Below, piece after piece: positions 26,644 to 35,712 of a stretch of 64,000 nt of DNA (positions are counted from its first letter, which is position 1; every line of letters starts with the position of its first letter). A model generated the notes under the pieces. That model saw only the letters and a list, made by a program, of their open reading frames with translations, searched no databases and was not told where the DNA came from. The stretch lies in NCBI GenBank assembly GCA_005239165.1, contig RAPG01000003.1, positions 186,001 to 250,000 of the forward strand, given 5' to 3'. Both the position numbers and the translations under genes were made by a program. This DNA is from Allopusillimonas ginsengisoli. Lineage in GTDB: Bacteria > Pseudomonadota > Gammaproteobacteria > Burkholderiales > Burkholderiaceae_B.

Positions 26644-27165
26644 ATGGAACATCAACAGTCAGCCCAGCCTGATAGCGCGTACTGGAAGCAGGCACCGGTA
26701 ACAGAGCTGGTCGACTATATCGTGGATCGCTTTCACAGCGGTCACCGCGAACAGTTGCCCGAGCTTATCAGGGATGCCCGACGTGTCGAGCACGTGCACG
26801 CTGGCCAGACGCGCTGTCCGGTTGGACTTACCGAGGCGCTGGAAGCGTTTTATCAAGAGCTTGAAAGCCATATGACCAAAGAGGAGCGTGTGCTCTTTCC
26901 TTTGTTGGTACAGGGTCGCGGCCACGACGCCCGCATGCCGATTTCGGTCATGCGCTTTGAGCATGCGTATCACGCCGACTTCTTGAGATCGATTCAGAAT
27001 CTGAGCGGGGGTGTGGAACCGCCCCCCAACGCCTGCGCGACCTGGCGCCGCCTCTACACCAATTTACAGCGATTCAGCCTGGAGCTGGGCCGACATATTC
27101 AACTGGAGAACGAAGTGTTGTTTTTTAATGCCTCACAAGTAGCAGAAGGAGCTCATGATGCGTGA
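26644..27165 (+). CDS. norA: NorA, hemerythrin-like di-iron NO-binding protein
   Basis: A 173-residue hemerythrin-like protein of the RIC/YtfE/DnrN group. Likely di-iron ligands are the His residues of HSGHREQLPEL, ESHMTKEERVLFP (His and Glu), FEHAYHADFL and GRHIQLENEVLFF. The N-terminal ScdA_N/DUF542 Cys domain of YtfE is missing; the protein starts just before the hemerythrin domain. In Ralstonia, NorA binds NO and tunes NorR. It overlaps norB by 11 bases and is transcribed from the sigma-54 promoter. Confidence 0.88.
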   Translation: MEHQQSAQPDSAYWKQAPVTELVDYIVDRFHSGHREQLPELIRDARRVEHVHAGQTRCPVGLTEALEAFYQELESHMTKEERVLFPLLVQGRGHDARMPISVMRFEHAYHADFLRSIQNLSGGVEPPPNACATWRRLYTNLQRFSLELGRHIQLENEVLFFNASQVAEGAHDA

Positions 27166-29431
27166 GTACAAGAAGTTATGGTGGCTATTGCTGGCTGTAC
27201 TGGCCATTACATTTGCCGTATTGGGATGGAGTGGTGTAGAAATCTATCGCCAGGTGCCGCCTATTCCACAAAAAGTAGTGACGCCATCAGGCAAGCTCTT
27301 GATGACGCAAGAAAGTATTCTCGACGGGCAAACTGCCTGGCAAAGCACAGGTGGCATGCAGGTTGGTTCGATCTGGGGGCATGGCGCCTACCAAGCACCA
27401 GACTGGACAGCAGACTGGCTGCACCGCGAGTTGATGGCCTGGCTTGAGATTGCTGCTCAGGAGGAGGCGGGCGTTCCGTTTTCCCAGTTGTCAGCGGATA
27501 GGCAGGCCGCTCTGAAAGAGCAGTTAAAGACCGAGTACCGCACGAATACGCTGGACAGTTCTGGCACGGTCACAGTCAGTGAGCGGCGGGCCGCCGCCAT
27601 GGCTGAGACGTCTGACTATTACGTCAAGCTTTACGGTGATGATCCTGCCTTCCAGAAAACCCGGTCCAACTTTGCCATGAAGGAAGGCACACTGCCCAGC
27701 CTTGAGCGGCGCGAAGATTTGACCAAGTTTTATTTCTGGACAGCGTGGGCAGCTACCACACAGCGCCCCAATGCTGACGTCACGTATACCAACAACTGGC
27801 CCCATGAGCCGCTGGTGGGTAATCACCCCTCAGCAGCCAACGTGTTGTGGTCGCTTGCCAGTGTGGTTTTCCTGATCGCCGGTATTGGCTTTCTGGTCTG
27901 GCTTTGGGCGTTCACGCAGCGTCATGAGCCTGAGCCTGAGGCACCCAAGCGAGATCCGCTGACCATAGGCCCTCTGACGCCATCGCAGCGCGCTCTGGGC
28001 AAATACTTGCTTATGGTCGTGGCTTTATTTGTCGCGCAGGTGTTGCTGGGCGGTTTTACCGCGCACTATACGGTCGAAGGGCAAACTTTTTACGGCATTG
28101 ACGTGTCGCAGTGGTTCCCTTATTCACTGACACGTACCTGGCACTTGCAGACGGCACTGTTCTGGATTGCAACAGGGTTTCTGGCCGCTGGCTTGTTTCT
28201 TGCCCCTGTCATTAATGGCGGCAAGGATCCCAAGTACCAGAAGCTGGGCGTTGACGTACTCTTTTGGGCGTTGATCGTGCTGGTTGTCGGTTCGTATATA
28301 GGCAACTTCCTGGCTATCAAACACATCATGCCCGAGCATCTTAATTTCTGGCTTGGTCACCAGGGTTATGAGTATCTGGAGCTTGGCCGTGTTTGGCAAA
28401 TTGTGAAGTTTCTTGGCCTGGCTTTCTGGCTTGTGCTGATGTTGCGCGGTATGCTGCCTGCCTTCAAAAAGGGCGGCGACAAAAACCTGCTGGCATTGCT
28501 GGCTGCTTCCACGATTGCCATTGGTTTGTTCTACGGTACGGGCCTGTTTTATGGCGAGCGCACTCACATTACCATCATGGAATACTGGCGCTGGTGGGTG
28601 GTTCACCTGTGGGTAGAGGGCTTCTTCGAGGTCTTTGCCACCACAGCGCTTGCCTTTATATTCTCCACCATGGGCCTGGTTTCGCGTCGTGGTGCAACCG
28701 TCGCCAGCCTGGCCGCCGCTTCGTTGTTCATGTTGGGTGGTGTGCCCGGCACGCTGCACCACATGTACTACTCGGGTACAACCACGCCGATTATGGCAAT
28801 TGGTGCCAGCTTTAGCGCACTTGAAGTGGTACCGCTGATCTTGCTTGGCCACGAAGCATGGGAAAACTGGCGCCTGAAAACACGCGCTGTCTGGATGGAA
28901 GCTGTAAAGTGGCCGCTCATGTGCTTTGTCGCCGTGGCGTTCTGGAACATGCTGGGTGCCGGTGTGTTTGGCTTCCTGGTTAATCCTCCATTGGCGCTGT
29001 TTTACATCCAGGGCCTGAACACAACGCCTCTGCATGCCCATGCTGCACTGTTTGGTGTGTATGGCTTCCTGGCGCTGGGTTTCACAATGCTGGTTTTGCG
29101 CTACATCGTTCCTGGCTTTGTCTTCAATGAAAAGCTCATGCGTACGGGTTTTTGGGGTCTGAACCTGGGTCTGGTTCTCATGATCTTCACCAGCCTGCTG
29201 CCAATTGGTCTTATCCAGTTCTACGCTAGCGTTACTGAAGGCATGTGGTATGCCCGCAGCGAAGAGTTCATGCAGCAACCTCTGCTGCAGACACTGCGCT
29301 GGGTTCGTACTTTTGGCGACATGGTGTTTATCGTGGGTGCGCTTGCAATGTTCTGGCAAGTTGTCACTGGTTTGTTCGGTCGTCAGAAGCAGGCTCCAGC
29401 CGGCTATGGCGTGCCTGCTGCCGCTGAGTAA
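27155..29431 (+). CDS. norB: Quinol-dependent nitric oxide reductase qNorB
   Basis: A 758-residue integral membrane enzyme reducing two NO to N2O with electrons from quinol. The length and the fused N-terminal region (residues about 1-255, with a first helix at 8-30) mark the single-subunit qNor type, not cNorB. Haem and FeB histidines are visible in TRTWHLQTALFWI, WWVVHLWVEG, GTLHHMYYSG and PLHAHAALFGVYG. About 14 transmembrane helices are expected. The start could be the first or second of two adjacent ATGs. The role here is NO detoxification; no nir genes are seen. Confidence 0.95.
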   Translation: MMREYKKLWWLLLAVLAITFAVLGWSGVEIYRQVPPIPQKVVTPSGKLLMTQESILDGQTAWQSTGGMQVGSIWGHGAYQAPDWTADWLHRELMAWLEIAAQEEAGVPFSQLSADRQAALKEQLKTEYRTNTLDSSGTVTVSERRAAAMAETSDYYVKLYGDDPAFQKTRSNFAMKEGTLPSLERREDLTKFYFWTAWAATTQRPNADVTYTNNWPHEPLVGNHPSAANVLWSLASVVFLIAGIGFLVWLWAFTQRHEPEPEAPKRDPLTIGPLTPSQRALGKYLLMVVALFVAQVLLGGFTAHYTVEGQTFYGIDVSQWFPYSLTRTWHLQTALFWIATGFLAAGLFLAPVINGGKDPKYQKLGVDVLFWALIVLVVGSYIGNFLAIKHIMPEHLNFWLGHQGYEYLELGRVWQIVKFLGLAFWLVLMLRGMLPAFKKGGDKNLLALLAASTIAIGLFYGTGLFYGERTHITIMEYWRWWVVHLWVEGFFEVFATTALAFIFSTMGLVSRRGATVASLAAASLFMLGGVPGTLHHMYYSGTTTPIMAIGASFSALEVVPLILLGHEAWENWRLKTRAVWMEAVKWPLMCFVAVAFWNMLGAGVFGFLVNPPLALFYIQGLNTTPLHAHAALFGVYGFLALGFTMLVLRYIVPGFVFNEKLMRTGFWGLNLGLVLMIFTSLLPIGLIQFYASVTEGMWYARSEEFMQQPLLQTLRWVRTFGDMVFIVGALAMFWQVVTGLFGRQKQAPAGYGVPAAAE

Positions 29432-29454
29432 GTACCCCTTGGGGTAATGTAAGC

Positions 29455-29479
29455 AGGGCTGTCTTCGGGCAGCCCTTTT
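29455..29479 (+). terminator. Rho-independent terminator after norB
   Basis: AGGGCTGTC pairs with GGCAGCCCT (one wobble pair) around a TTCG tetraloop, followed by TTTTGTTTT. It lies 24 bases after the norB stop. Confidence 0.88.
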
Positions 29480-29494
29480 GTTTTACGTGGCGGT

Positions 29495-29926
29495 TCAGCC
29501 TAGATGAGTATCTGAGGGCACTTTTTCACGGGTGGGCATGGCGGCCAGGCCAAGGATAATGCCGCAGTCTTCAACAGCCTGTGGGTTGGCGCAGCGCCGT
29601 CTGAGCGTGGAGAGCTGGTCGCGCAATTGTTTGAGCTCAGCCAGCCTGACGTTGACGTGGTCGATGTGTTCATCGAGCAGACTGTTGACCGGGCCACAGT
29701 TGTCGTGCGGGCGATCAATAAAGGCCAGCAGGCTGCGAATTTCATCATGTGTCATATCCAGGCTACGACAGTTTCTGATGAAACGCAGGCGCTCCAGGTG
29801 TTGTTGCTCATAGCTGCGGTAATTGGCCTCAGTACGCAAGGGTTCTGGCAATAAACCTTCTTTTTCGTAAAACCTAATGGTCTCCGTGCCGCAGTTGGCG
29901 GCCTTGGCCAGTTCGCCGATTTTCAT
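29495..29926 (-). CDS. cadR: MerR family regulator, Cd/Pb-responsive CadR/PbrR-like
   Basis: A 143-residue MerR-family regulator. The N-terminal winged helix (MKIGELAKAANCGTETIRFY, residues 1-20) is followed by the dimerisation helix (about 80-112). Cys residues in DNCGPV, RRCANP and EDCGI fit the metal-sensing set of CadR/PbrR/ZntR proteins. It is divergent from the P-type ATPase gene, whose promoter has the long spacer these regulators act on. The exact metal (Cd, Pb or Zn) cannot be decided. Confidence 0.88.
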   Translation of the reverse strand: MKIGELAKAANCGTETIRFYEKEGLLPEPLRTEANYRSYEQQHLERLRFIRNCRSLDMTHDEIRSLLAFIDRPHDNCGPVNSLLDEHIDHVNVRLAELKQLRDQLSTLRRRCANPQAVEDCGIILGLAAMPTREKVPSDTHLG

Positions 29927-29997
29927 AGTGGCTCCAGGGTGAAATGCTTAAAGTTACTTTAAAGTATGCGCCTTTGTGGCGCAAGTGCAGTTTGCGC

Positions 29998-30028
29998 TTG
30001 ACCTTGTAGCCACTTCAGGGTTTCTACT
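29998..30028 (+). promoter_or_regulatory. MerR-type promoter/operator of cadA
   Basis: TTGACC (-35, 29998-30003) and a -10-like TCTACT (30023-30028) are 19 bases apart, the over-long spacer activated by MerR-type twisting. The spacer holds an imperfect dyad, ACCTTGTAG-CCA-CTTCAGGGT (30001-30021), matching the CadR/PbrR operator pattern at 7 of 9 arm positions. Confidence 0.7.
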
Positions 30029-30061
30029 AGACCCAATACTTGCAATACACGTGGATAAAAC

Positions 30062-32170
30062 ATGCCAGCAGATACTCATCAACACTCGCACGACCCGACT
30101 CCTGATTGTGCTCAGCCTGCAGGGGTATCGTTTTCGTGCTGCCCCTCCGATGCCCCTGGCCGTGTTCATGATCATGAACACGGGGCTGAGGACGTGGCGA
30201 ATGACCATGCGGGCCACGTGCATGCGACCGCAGGGCAGTCCTGGTATGTGCTGGCGGGTGCTGGCATAGCCGCGCTGGCCGCCGAGATGTCAGGATGGGC
30301 AGGGGCCAGCGACTGGGCAGGGCTTGCGCTTGCGCTGATCGCCATTGCGATGAGCGGTCTGGGCGTCTATCGCAGTGGCCTTGTTTCGCTCGTGCGTGGT
30401 GACCTGAACATAAATGCGCTGATGAGTATTGCTGTCACGGGCGCGGTCTTGCTGGGGCACTGGCCGGAGGCCGCCATGGTCATGGTGCTTTTCGCGATTG
30501 CTGAGCACATTGAGGAGCGCTCCCTGGACCGGGCACGCCATGCGGTGGAGAGACTGATGCAGGTCGCGCCTGCAACGGTGTCCGTGCAGGCCGGATCAGG
30601 AGAATGGGTCCAAACACCCGCTGTCGACGTCGTGTCGGGTAGCCTGCTGCGCGTTCGGCCCGGTGAGCGCATAGGGCTGGATGGGCATGTGGTTGAAGGC
30701 CGATCATTTGTTGATCAGGCACCGATTACCGGCGAAAGCATTCCTGTGCAAAAAGAAATGGGCGACCGGGTGTATGCAGGCACCATTAACGGTATGGCTG
30801 AGCTTCAGTATCGGGTTGATGCAGTGTTTCGCGATACCTTGCTGGCGCGGATTATTCATGCCGTGCAGCAGGCGCAATCCACCAAAGCCCCAACGCAACG
30901 CTTTATAGACCGCTTTGCGCGTGTCTACACACCAGTTGTATGCCTGATTTCACTGGCTGTTGCGGTAGTTCCTCCTCTTTTGATCCCCGGCGCCATGTGG
31001 GCTGACTGGGCTTATAAAGCCCTGGTCTTGCTGGTTATTGCCTGCCCTTGCGCCCTTGTTATCTCCACGCCGGTTGCCATCGTAAGCGGTCTGGCCGCAG
31101 CAGCCCGTCATGGCATCCTGATCAAAGGCGGGGTTTTTTTGGAGCAAGGCCGCAAAATGTCGTGGCTGGCTCTGGATAAGACAGGCACATTGACTCAGGG
31201 TGAACCTGTGTTACAGCAATTCGCCTTGCTCGACCCTGCGTATGATGAAGCGCAATGCCGTCGCATTGCCGCAAGCCTTGGTGCTCGTTCAGATCATCCT
31301 GTGTCACAGGCCTTGGCCAGATCGTATAAAGAAGACGTGCAGACGGTTCAAGACTTTCGTGCTATTTCAGGTGCGGGTGTTCAGGGCAGCCTTGATGGTG
31401 TGACGTATACGCTGGCAAGCCCCTCGGGTGCAGCAGCCCTGGCGCTGCATGACAAAAGTGAGTCCGGTGTTTCGCTACGCCATGAAGGCGAAGAGCAAAC
31501 GCCGGCGTCGTCCGTATCCTCTGAGGACGGCGCTCACGACAAGATGATGTATCCGCATCCCATTGATCTCTGGCAGGAGCGGGGGTACACCGTAACGGTT
31601 TTGGCTGTCGCGGGTCAGCTTATCGCTGCGTTTGCTGTTGCCGACAGTGTCAGGTCAGGCAGCCGGGAGGCGGTGTCCAGCCTGCATGCTCTTGGTGTTC
31701 GCACGGTCGTGCTATCGGGTGACAATGAGGCAGCTGTGCGGCATGTGGCGGCAGAGGTGGGTATTGATGAAGCGCATGGCGGTCTGTTGCCTGATGACAA
31801 GTTACGTATCCTGCAGCAGTACGCATCAAAGGGTAGGGTGGGTATGGTTGGCGACGGCATCAACGATGCCCCAGCCCTGGCCAGTTCGGACATCGGTTTT
31901 GCCATGGGGGTCATGGGTAGCGATATTGCCATTGAAACGGCCGACGTCGCGCTCATGGATGATGATTTGCGAAAAATCCCCCAGTTTCTGCGATTATCGC
32001 GTACGACCCATGTAGTACTGGTGCAGAATATCAGTCTGGCGTTGGGCATTAAGCTGGTGTTTCTGGTACTGACCCTGGCGGGTCTGGGAACGATGTGGAT
32101 GGCGGTATTTGCAGATGTAGGTGCCAGTTTGCTGGTGGTCGCCAATAGCCTGCGTCTGCTTCGCAAGTAG
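30062..32170 (+). CDS. cadA: Heavy-metal P1B-type ATPase (Cd/Zn/Pb exporter)
   Basis: A 702-residue P1B ATPase. The N terminus (about residues 6-55) is His-rich (HQHSH, HDHEH, HAGHVH) with a CC pair and has no intact HMA domain. Helices follow, then the actuator TGES, the CPC metal site in helix 6 (around residue 328), phosphorylated Asp372 in DKTGT, and the hinge GDGINDAPAL. Residues about 463-505 form a His/Ser/Glu-rich insertion in the nucleotide-binding domain. The divergent CadR-like gene and operator indicate metal-induced export. The CPC motif fits the Cd/Zn/Pb subgroup. Confidence 0.92.
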   Translation: MPADTHQHSHDPTPDCAQPAGVSFSCCPSDAPGRVHDHEHGAEDVANDHAGHVHATAGQSWYVLAGAGIAALAAEMSGWAGASDWAGLALALIAIAMSGLGVYRSGLVSLVRGDLNINALMSIAVTGAVLLGHWPEAAMVMVLFAIAEHIEERSLDRARHAVERLMQVAPATVSVQAGSGEWVQTPAVDVVSGSLLRVRPGERIGLDGHVVEGRSFVDQAPITGESIPVQKEMGDRVYAGTINGMAELQYRVDAVFRDTLLARIIHAVQQAQSTKAPTQRFIDRFARVYTPVVCLISLAVAVVPPLLIPGAMWADWAYKALVLLVIACPCALVISTPVAIVSGLAAAARHGILIKGGVFLEQGRKMSWLALDKTGTLTQGEPVLQQFALLDPAYDEAQCRRIAASLGARSDHPVSQALARSYKEDVQTVQDFRAISGAGVQGSLDGVTYTLASPSGAAALALHDKSESGVSLRHEGEEQTPASSVSSEDGAHDKMMYPHPIDLWQERGYTVTVLAVAGQLIAAFAVADSVRSGSREAVSSLHALGVRTVVLSGDNEAAVRHVAAEVGIDEAHGGLLPDDKLRILQQYASKGRVGMVGDGINDAPALASSDIGFAMGVMGSDIAIETADVALMDDDLRKIPQFLRLSRTTHVVLVQNISLALGIKLVFLVLTLAGLGTMWMAVFADVGASLLVVANSLRLLRK

Positions 32171-32237
32171 ACAGGGTCAGGCATAACACTTGCTGCACTG
32201 CGTATACTATGAATTCAATCTTTTTTAAGGAGTTGGC

Positions 32238-32579
32238 ATGGATACCTGGTTTTCCGACCGCCGAGCAATGCAGCGATCACGCAAACGCCTGAATAACGAT
32301 CTCAAAAACCTTATGGCTGATACCGAAGACCTGCTGCGTGCGACTGCATCGCATACGGGTACAGAGGTAGAGCAAGGCCGCATGCGCCTTAAGCGGCAGC
32401 TTGAGGCCATGCGCGAGCACACCGATGGCTGGCGTGACTCAGCCATTGATACCTTTCATGAAGCACGGGTGGGCGCCGAACGCCAGGTACGCGAGCACCC
32501 TATGGTAGTGGCCGGTGTGGCTGCTGGCATAGCAGCCATTGTGGCGGCCATCTGGTGGTCGGCCGACAGGCGCGACTAA
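32238..32579 (+). CDS. DUF883 family protein (ElaB/YqjD-like)
   Basis: A 113-residue protein with a long amphipathic helical domain (residues about 10-88, many Arg/Glu/Gln) and a C-terminal transmembrane anchor (about 91-106) ending in DRRD. This is the pattern of YqjD/ElaB/YgaM, inner-membrane proteins that can associate with ribosomes in stationary phase. AAGGAG precedes the ATG. A perfect 10-bp hairpin without a T-run follows at 32585-32610. Confidence 0.82.
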   Translation: MDTWFSDRRAMQRSRKRLNNDLKNLMADTEDLLRATASHTGTEVEQGRMRLKRQLEAMREHTDGWRDSAIDTFHEARVGAERQVREHPMVVAGVAAGIAAIVAAIWWSADRRD

Positions 32580-32731
32580 ATCCGACTCAGGCGCCACGCA
32601 GCGCCTGAGTAACACACATACCGCACGTGCCATACGTACCACTCGCTAATCCTAAATCCAGAAATGGAGCATGTGTTGGTTTTCTGGCGTGGCTGCTTGT
32701 AAGCAGTATGTTTGTTTCCTGCACATAAGAT

Positions 32732-32769
32732 TATAATGTGACCCACATTCAATTTGTTTTGTGGGACAC
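32732..32769 (+). promoter_or_regulatory. Promoter and dyad before the SulP permease gene
   Basis: A perfect TATAAT at 32732-32737 is followed by the inverted repeat GTGACCCACA (32738-32747) and TGTGGGACAC (32760-32769), with one mismatch. The right arm contains the GGGA likely used as ribosome site for the ATG at 32773. The dyad could be an operator over the transcription start or an mRNA hairpin masking the start. No good -35 was seen. Confidence 0.45.
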
Positions 32770-32772
32770 ATA

Positions 32773-34419
32773 ATGATTGCGCTGCTTGAAGCCAAGCGCG
32801 CCGGCCTTCTTGCCCGTCGCCACTGGCCTGCCAACCTCGTGGCAGGCCTTATAGTTGGAATCGTCGCTCTGCCTCTTGCCATGGCGTTTGCCATTGCGTC
32901 TGGCGTCAAGCCAGAGCAGGGCATTTATACGGCCATCATCGCCGGGCTTGCGGTATCGGTGTTTGGCGGCAGTCGCGTACAGATTGCAGGGCCCACGGGT
33001 GCCTTCATTGTTATTCTTGCCGGCGTGGTGGCTGATCATGGCGTCGAAGGGCTGCAGATCGCAACCCTGATGGCCGGCGTTATTTTGTTGCTCTTTGGGC
33101 TGGCACGCCTGGGTGCCGTGATCAAGTTCATCCCTGCACCCGTCATTATCGGGTTCACGGCCGGAATCGGCATCATCATCTGGGTCGGTCAGTGGGAGGC
33201 ATTTTTCGGGTTGTCGGCGGTCGGCAGCGGGCATTTCCATGAAAAACTCATAAAGCTGCTTGTCGAATTCCCGCAACTTGATATTGCCACCACCCTCGTT
33301 GGGCTGGTGTCGCTGCTGCTTGTCATCTACACCTCTCGCATTCCACGCTTCTCACGCATTCCCGGGCCGCTGGTGGCGCTGGTTGTCATGACCGCCATGC
33401 AGTCTGCGTTCGGGCTGCAAAGCGTGGCGACCATAGGCAGCACGTTTGGTGCGATTCCAGCCGGTCTGCCAGCATTTCATTGGCCAGATGTCACGCTGAC
33501 CCGATTGGTCGAGCTCATCGGCCCGGCGTTTGCCATTGCCATGCTCGGCGCTATCGAATCACTGCTCTCGGCAATTGTGGCCGACGGCATGACGGGCACT
33601 CGGCATAACTCCAACCAAGAGCTCATTGGGCAAGGCATCGCCAATATTCTGACGCCAATGTTTGGCGGCATTGCCGCAACCGGTGCCATCGCACGGACTG
33701 CCACCAATATCCGTAATGGCGGCAACAGCCCCATTGCCGGTATTATCCACGCGGCAATACTGATTCTGGTGTTGCTGGTTATGGCGCCGCTCGCGGCCAA
33801 TATTCCATTGGCCACATTGGCTGCTATTTTGTTTGTGGTGGCCTGGAATATGAGCCAGGTTCGTCATGTGGTAAAGATGGTGCGGCGCGCGCCCCGGGCC
33901 GACGTGGCTATTTTGCTGATCACATTGTGCCTGACGGTGTTTGCTGATCTGGTGGTGGCAGTAAATATTGGGGTGGTGCTGGCAGTACTGCATTTTCTGC
34001 GACGCATGGCCGAAAGTGTCGTAGTGCGCCGGCAAGATGGTGAAGACCTGCGCAAAGAGCTCGCCGTATATGGCATTGACGATGTGCCCGACGGCGTGTT
34101 GATTTACGCCGTGGAAGGCCCTTTCTTTTTTGCGGCCGCCGACATGTTCCAGCAGGCGCTGGCGGATACGCATACTGATCCGCGTGTCGTCGTTATACGT
34201 TTGGGGCAGGTGCCGTATATTGACGCGACGGGGCTGCAGGCGCTCGAGGCAACGGTACAGGCTCTGCAGGAGCGCAAGGTGCGCGTTATTGTTGCAGAGC
34301 CTAATGAGCTTGTTTTCGGCAAGCTGCGCAAAATGGGTTTAATTGACAGATTGGGCGAGGGAGGCGTAACGCAGACCGTAGCCGAGGCCATGCGCAGTCT
34401 TGATCCATCCGGTTTTTGA
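32773..34419 (+). CDS. SulP family anion (sulfate/bicarbonate) permease with STAS domain
   Basis: A SulP transporter of about 548 residues with 10-14 transmembrane segments (about residues 18-410). SulP-type motifs include FGGSRVQIAGPTGAFIV and the cytosolic C-terminal STAS domain (about 440-545) with the IDATGL loop. The ATG at 32773 is preferred to the GTG at 32761 because GTGGGA would then supply the ribosome site. SulP proteins carry sulfate, bicarbonate or dicarboxylates; the substrate here is unknown. Confidence 0.88.
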   Translation: MIALLEAKRAGLLARRHWPANLVAGLIVGIVALPLAMAFAIASGVKPEQGIYTAIIAGLAVSVFGGSRVQIAGPTGAFIVILAGVVADHGVEGLQIATLMAGVILLLFGLARLGAVIKFIPAPVIIGFTAGIGIIIWVGQWEAFFGLSAVGSGHFHEKLIKLLVEFPQLDIATTLVGLVSLLLVIYTSRIPRFSRIPGPLVALVVMTAMQSAFGLQSVATIGSTFGAIPAGLPAFHWPDVTLTRLVELIGPAFAIAMLGAIESLLSAIVADGMTGTRHNSNQELIGQGIANILTPMFGGIAATGAIARTATNIRNGGNSPIAGIIHAAILILVLLVMAPLAANIPLATLAAILFVVAWNMSQVRHVVKMVRRAPRADVAILLITLCLTVFADLVVAVNIGVVLAVLHFLRRMAESVVVRRQDGEDLRKELAVYGIDDVPDGVLIYAVEGPFFFAAADMFQQALADTHTDPRVVVIRLGQVPYIDATGLQALEATVQALQERKVRVIVAEPNELVFGKLRKMGLIDRLGEGGVTQTVAEAMRSLDPSGF

Positions 34420-34573
34420 CGCGATGTGCGCCTAGCTTTTTTGTTTGAGTGGTGCACGCATGACAAGGCGACCAGACACGGGCGTCGTTTTTTTATGTAT
34501 GACCGTGCAAGCTCGTCGATGTCTTCTGACTAAGGCATTTCTGCTAAGTTGCGCAGAGGTTGCGGCCAACAAA

Positions 34574-34762
34574 TCAGACGTTTTTCACACGCGGGTTGCT
34601 AGTGTCTTTACCGTACTCTACGTCATGTTCTGTCAGGTAGTTGCGTATTAACTGTCGTACAACCTGAGAGGGTGTAATGTCCTGGCTGGCGCAAAGGCGC
34701 TCAAAGGCTTTTTTCTTGTTTGGGTCGATCAGCACAGTCAATCGGGCGGTTTTGTTTTCCAT
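34574..34762 (-). CDS. Ribbon-helix-helix (CopG-like) small DNA-binding protein
   Basis: A 62-residue protein. Residues 5-13 (TARLTVLID) form the expected DNA-contacting strand, followed by helices KKKAFERLCASQ and TPSQVVRQLIRNYLTEH, the ribbon-helix-helix fold. The ATG at 34762 is chosen because the longer open frame to 34930 adds residues unlike a protein domain. No toxin partner is visible next to it, so it is better read as a stand-alone regulator than an antitoxin. The ribosome site is weak. Confidence 0.75.
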   Translation of the reverse strand: MENKTARLTVLIDPNKKKAFERLCASQDITPSQVVRQLIRNYLTEHDVEYGKDTSNPRVKNV

Positions 34763-34936
34763 GGCCAGTGACGTTAATAATGATAATAAAATTATAATTG
34801 AATTTGCATTTATGTAAAAGCGCCGCCAGGTCTGAGATACGCGTGCGAAAAAACGGCGATGCAAAGTTGTACCACCTCCAGGCAGATTAGATTTGGTGTT
34901 CTCTTCTTGGTCTCCAGGCTGCCGGTGCAATGCCGT

Positions 34937-35707
34937 TCAATAGGCTTTCAGCGATCCTGAAGGCAGGGTGGCGCCGGTTATCTGCTCTGCCAGCAAGGTG
35001 TTTATTTTTTTGATAAAGGTGCTATCAGGCTCGCCCTTATGGTTTGGTGTCTGGCATGCGTGCACCAGCGTGTGCAGTGAAACTGTGCGCTCCGGCAGAT
35101 AGCGTCTGTCTGTGCCCAAGGCTTTTTCAAAATCGTTGGCGCGGCGAGTGACTATATCGGTGTCTACGCACGCGAGCACCAGTGCGTGCACCAGAACGAC
35201 CTGACGATTTTTGTGCTCTGAAGTCGGGCACCGGCGCCACAGCTGGGCTGTACCCGCTACCTTTTGTCTGTGCTCACCCTCGCCAATGGCCAGGTTGTAG
35301 CGTCCATCGCAAAACGAGCCTTCTACCGCAGCAGCATGCGCATGCACACCCATTTTGGCCATGGCGCCGCCCAAAACATTGCAGAGCAATTGATATGCGG
35401 CGTCGGAATTATCCATAGGATTGCCGTCTGTGCAATAAGCCAGACTTACATTAATGATGCCTGGCCCCTGGGGCACAATACCGCCGCCCGACATGCGCAC
35501 GGTTACCGGCCAGCCGGAAAGGGCATACTCTGCGCTTTGCGCCTCAAAGCCCTCGTGCCGACGATAAGTGCGTGGTACCACCAGCCCCTGCTTTGCCGTC
35601 CAGATGGCAGCGGTCGGGCCACGGGTTGCCGCCAGCTCGATAAGCGCTTCATCGTATCGTGCGTCTTCCGGACCGGCTACTGTCGGTGCCAACAGCGTGA
35701 ACGCCAT
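34937..35707 (-). CDS. Lipoate-protein ligase A family protein
   Basis: A 256-residue protein with the cofactor-transferase fold of LplA/biotin ligases. RMSGGGIVPQGPGIINVSL (residues about 70-88) matches the RRxSGGGxVxHxxGxLN motif with the His changed to Gln, and QKVAGTAQ has the expected adenylate-binding Lys. No separate C-terminal accessory domain is seen. It lies 5 bases before the downstream TM2 gene boundary, in the same direction, so the two are probably co-transcribed. Acyl substrate (lipoate or octanoate) is not decided. Confidence 0.8.
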   Translation of the reverse strand: MAFTLLAPTVAGPEDARYDEALIELAATRGPTAAIWTAKQGLVVPRTYRRHEGFEAQSAEYALSGWPVTVRMSGGGIVPQGPGIINVSLAYCTDGNPMDNSDAAYQLLCNVLGGAMAKMGVHAHAAAVEGSFCDGRYNLAIGEGEHRQKVAGTAQLWRRCPTSEHKNRQVVLVHALVLACVDTDIVTRRANDFEKALGTDRRYLPERTVSLHTLVHACQTPNHKGEPDSTFIKKINTLLAEQITGATLPSGSLKAY

Positions 35708-35712
35708 GACGA

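Noticed and set aside
28124..29359. A 411-codon open frame antisense to norB
   Set aside because: It lies wholly inside norB, is rich in His, Gln and Lys as expected for the complement of membrane-protein codons, and shows no domain. It is a shadow frame.
32585..32610. A perfect 10-bp hairpin (ACTCAGGCGC with GCGCCTGAGT) after the DUF883 gene
   Set aside because: It has no T-run on either side, so it cannot be called an intrinsic terminator; Rho-dependent ends or mRNA stability are possible.
34445..34510. Possible terminator after the SulP gene (GCGAC with GTCGT before seven T)
   Set aside because: The stem is only five pairs with a wobble and an 11-base loop, which is not convincing.
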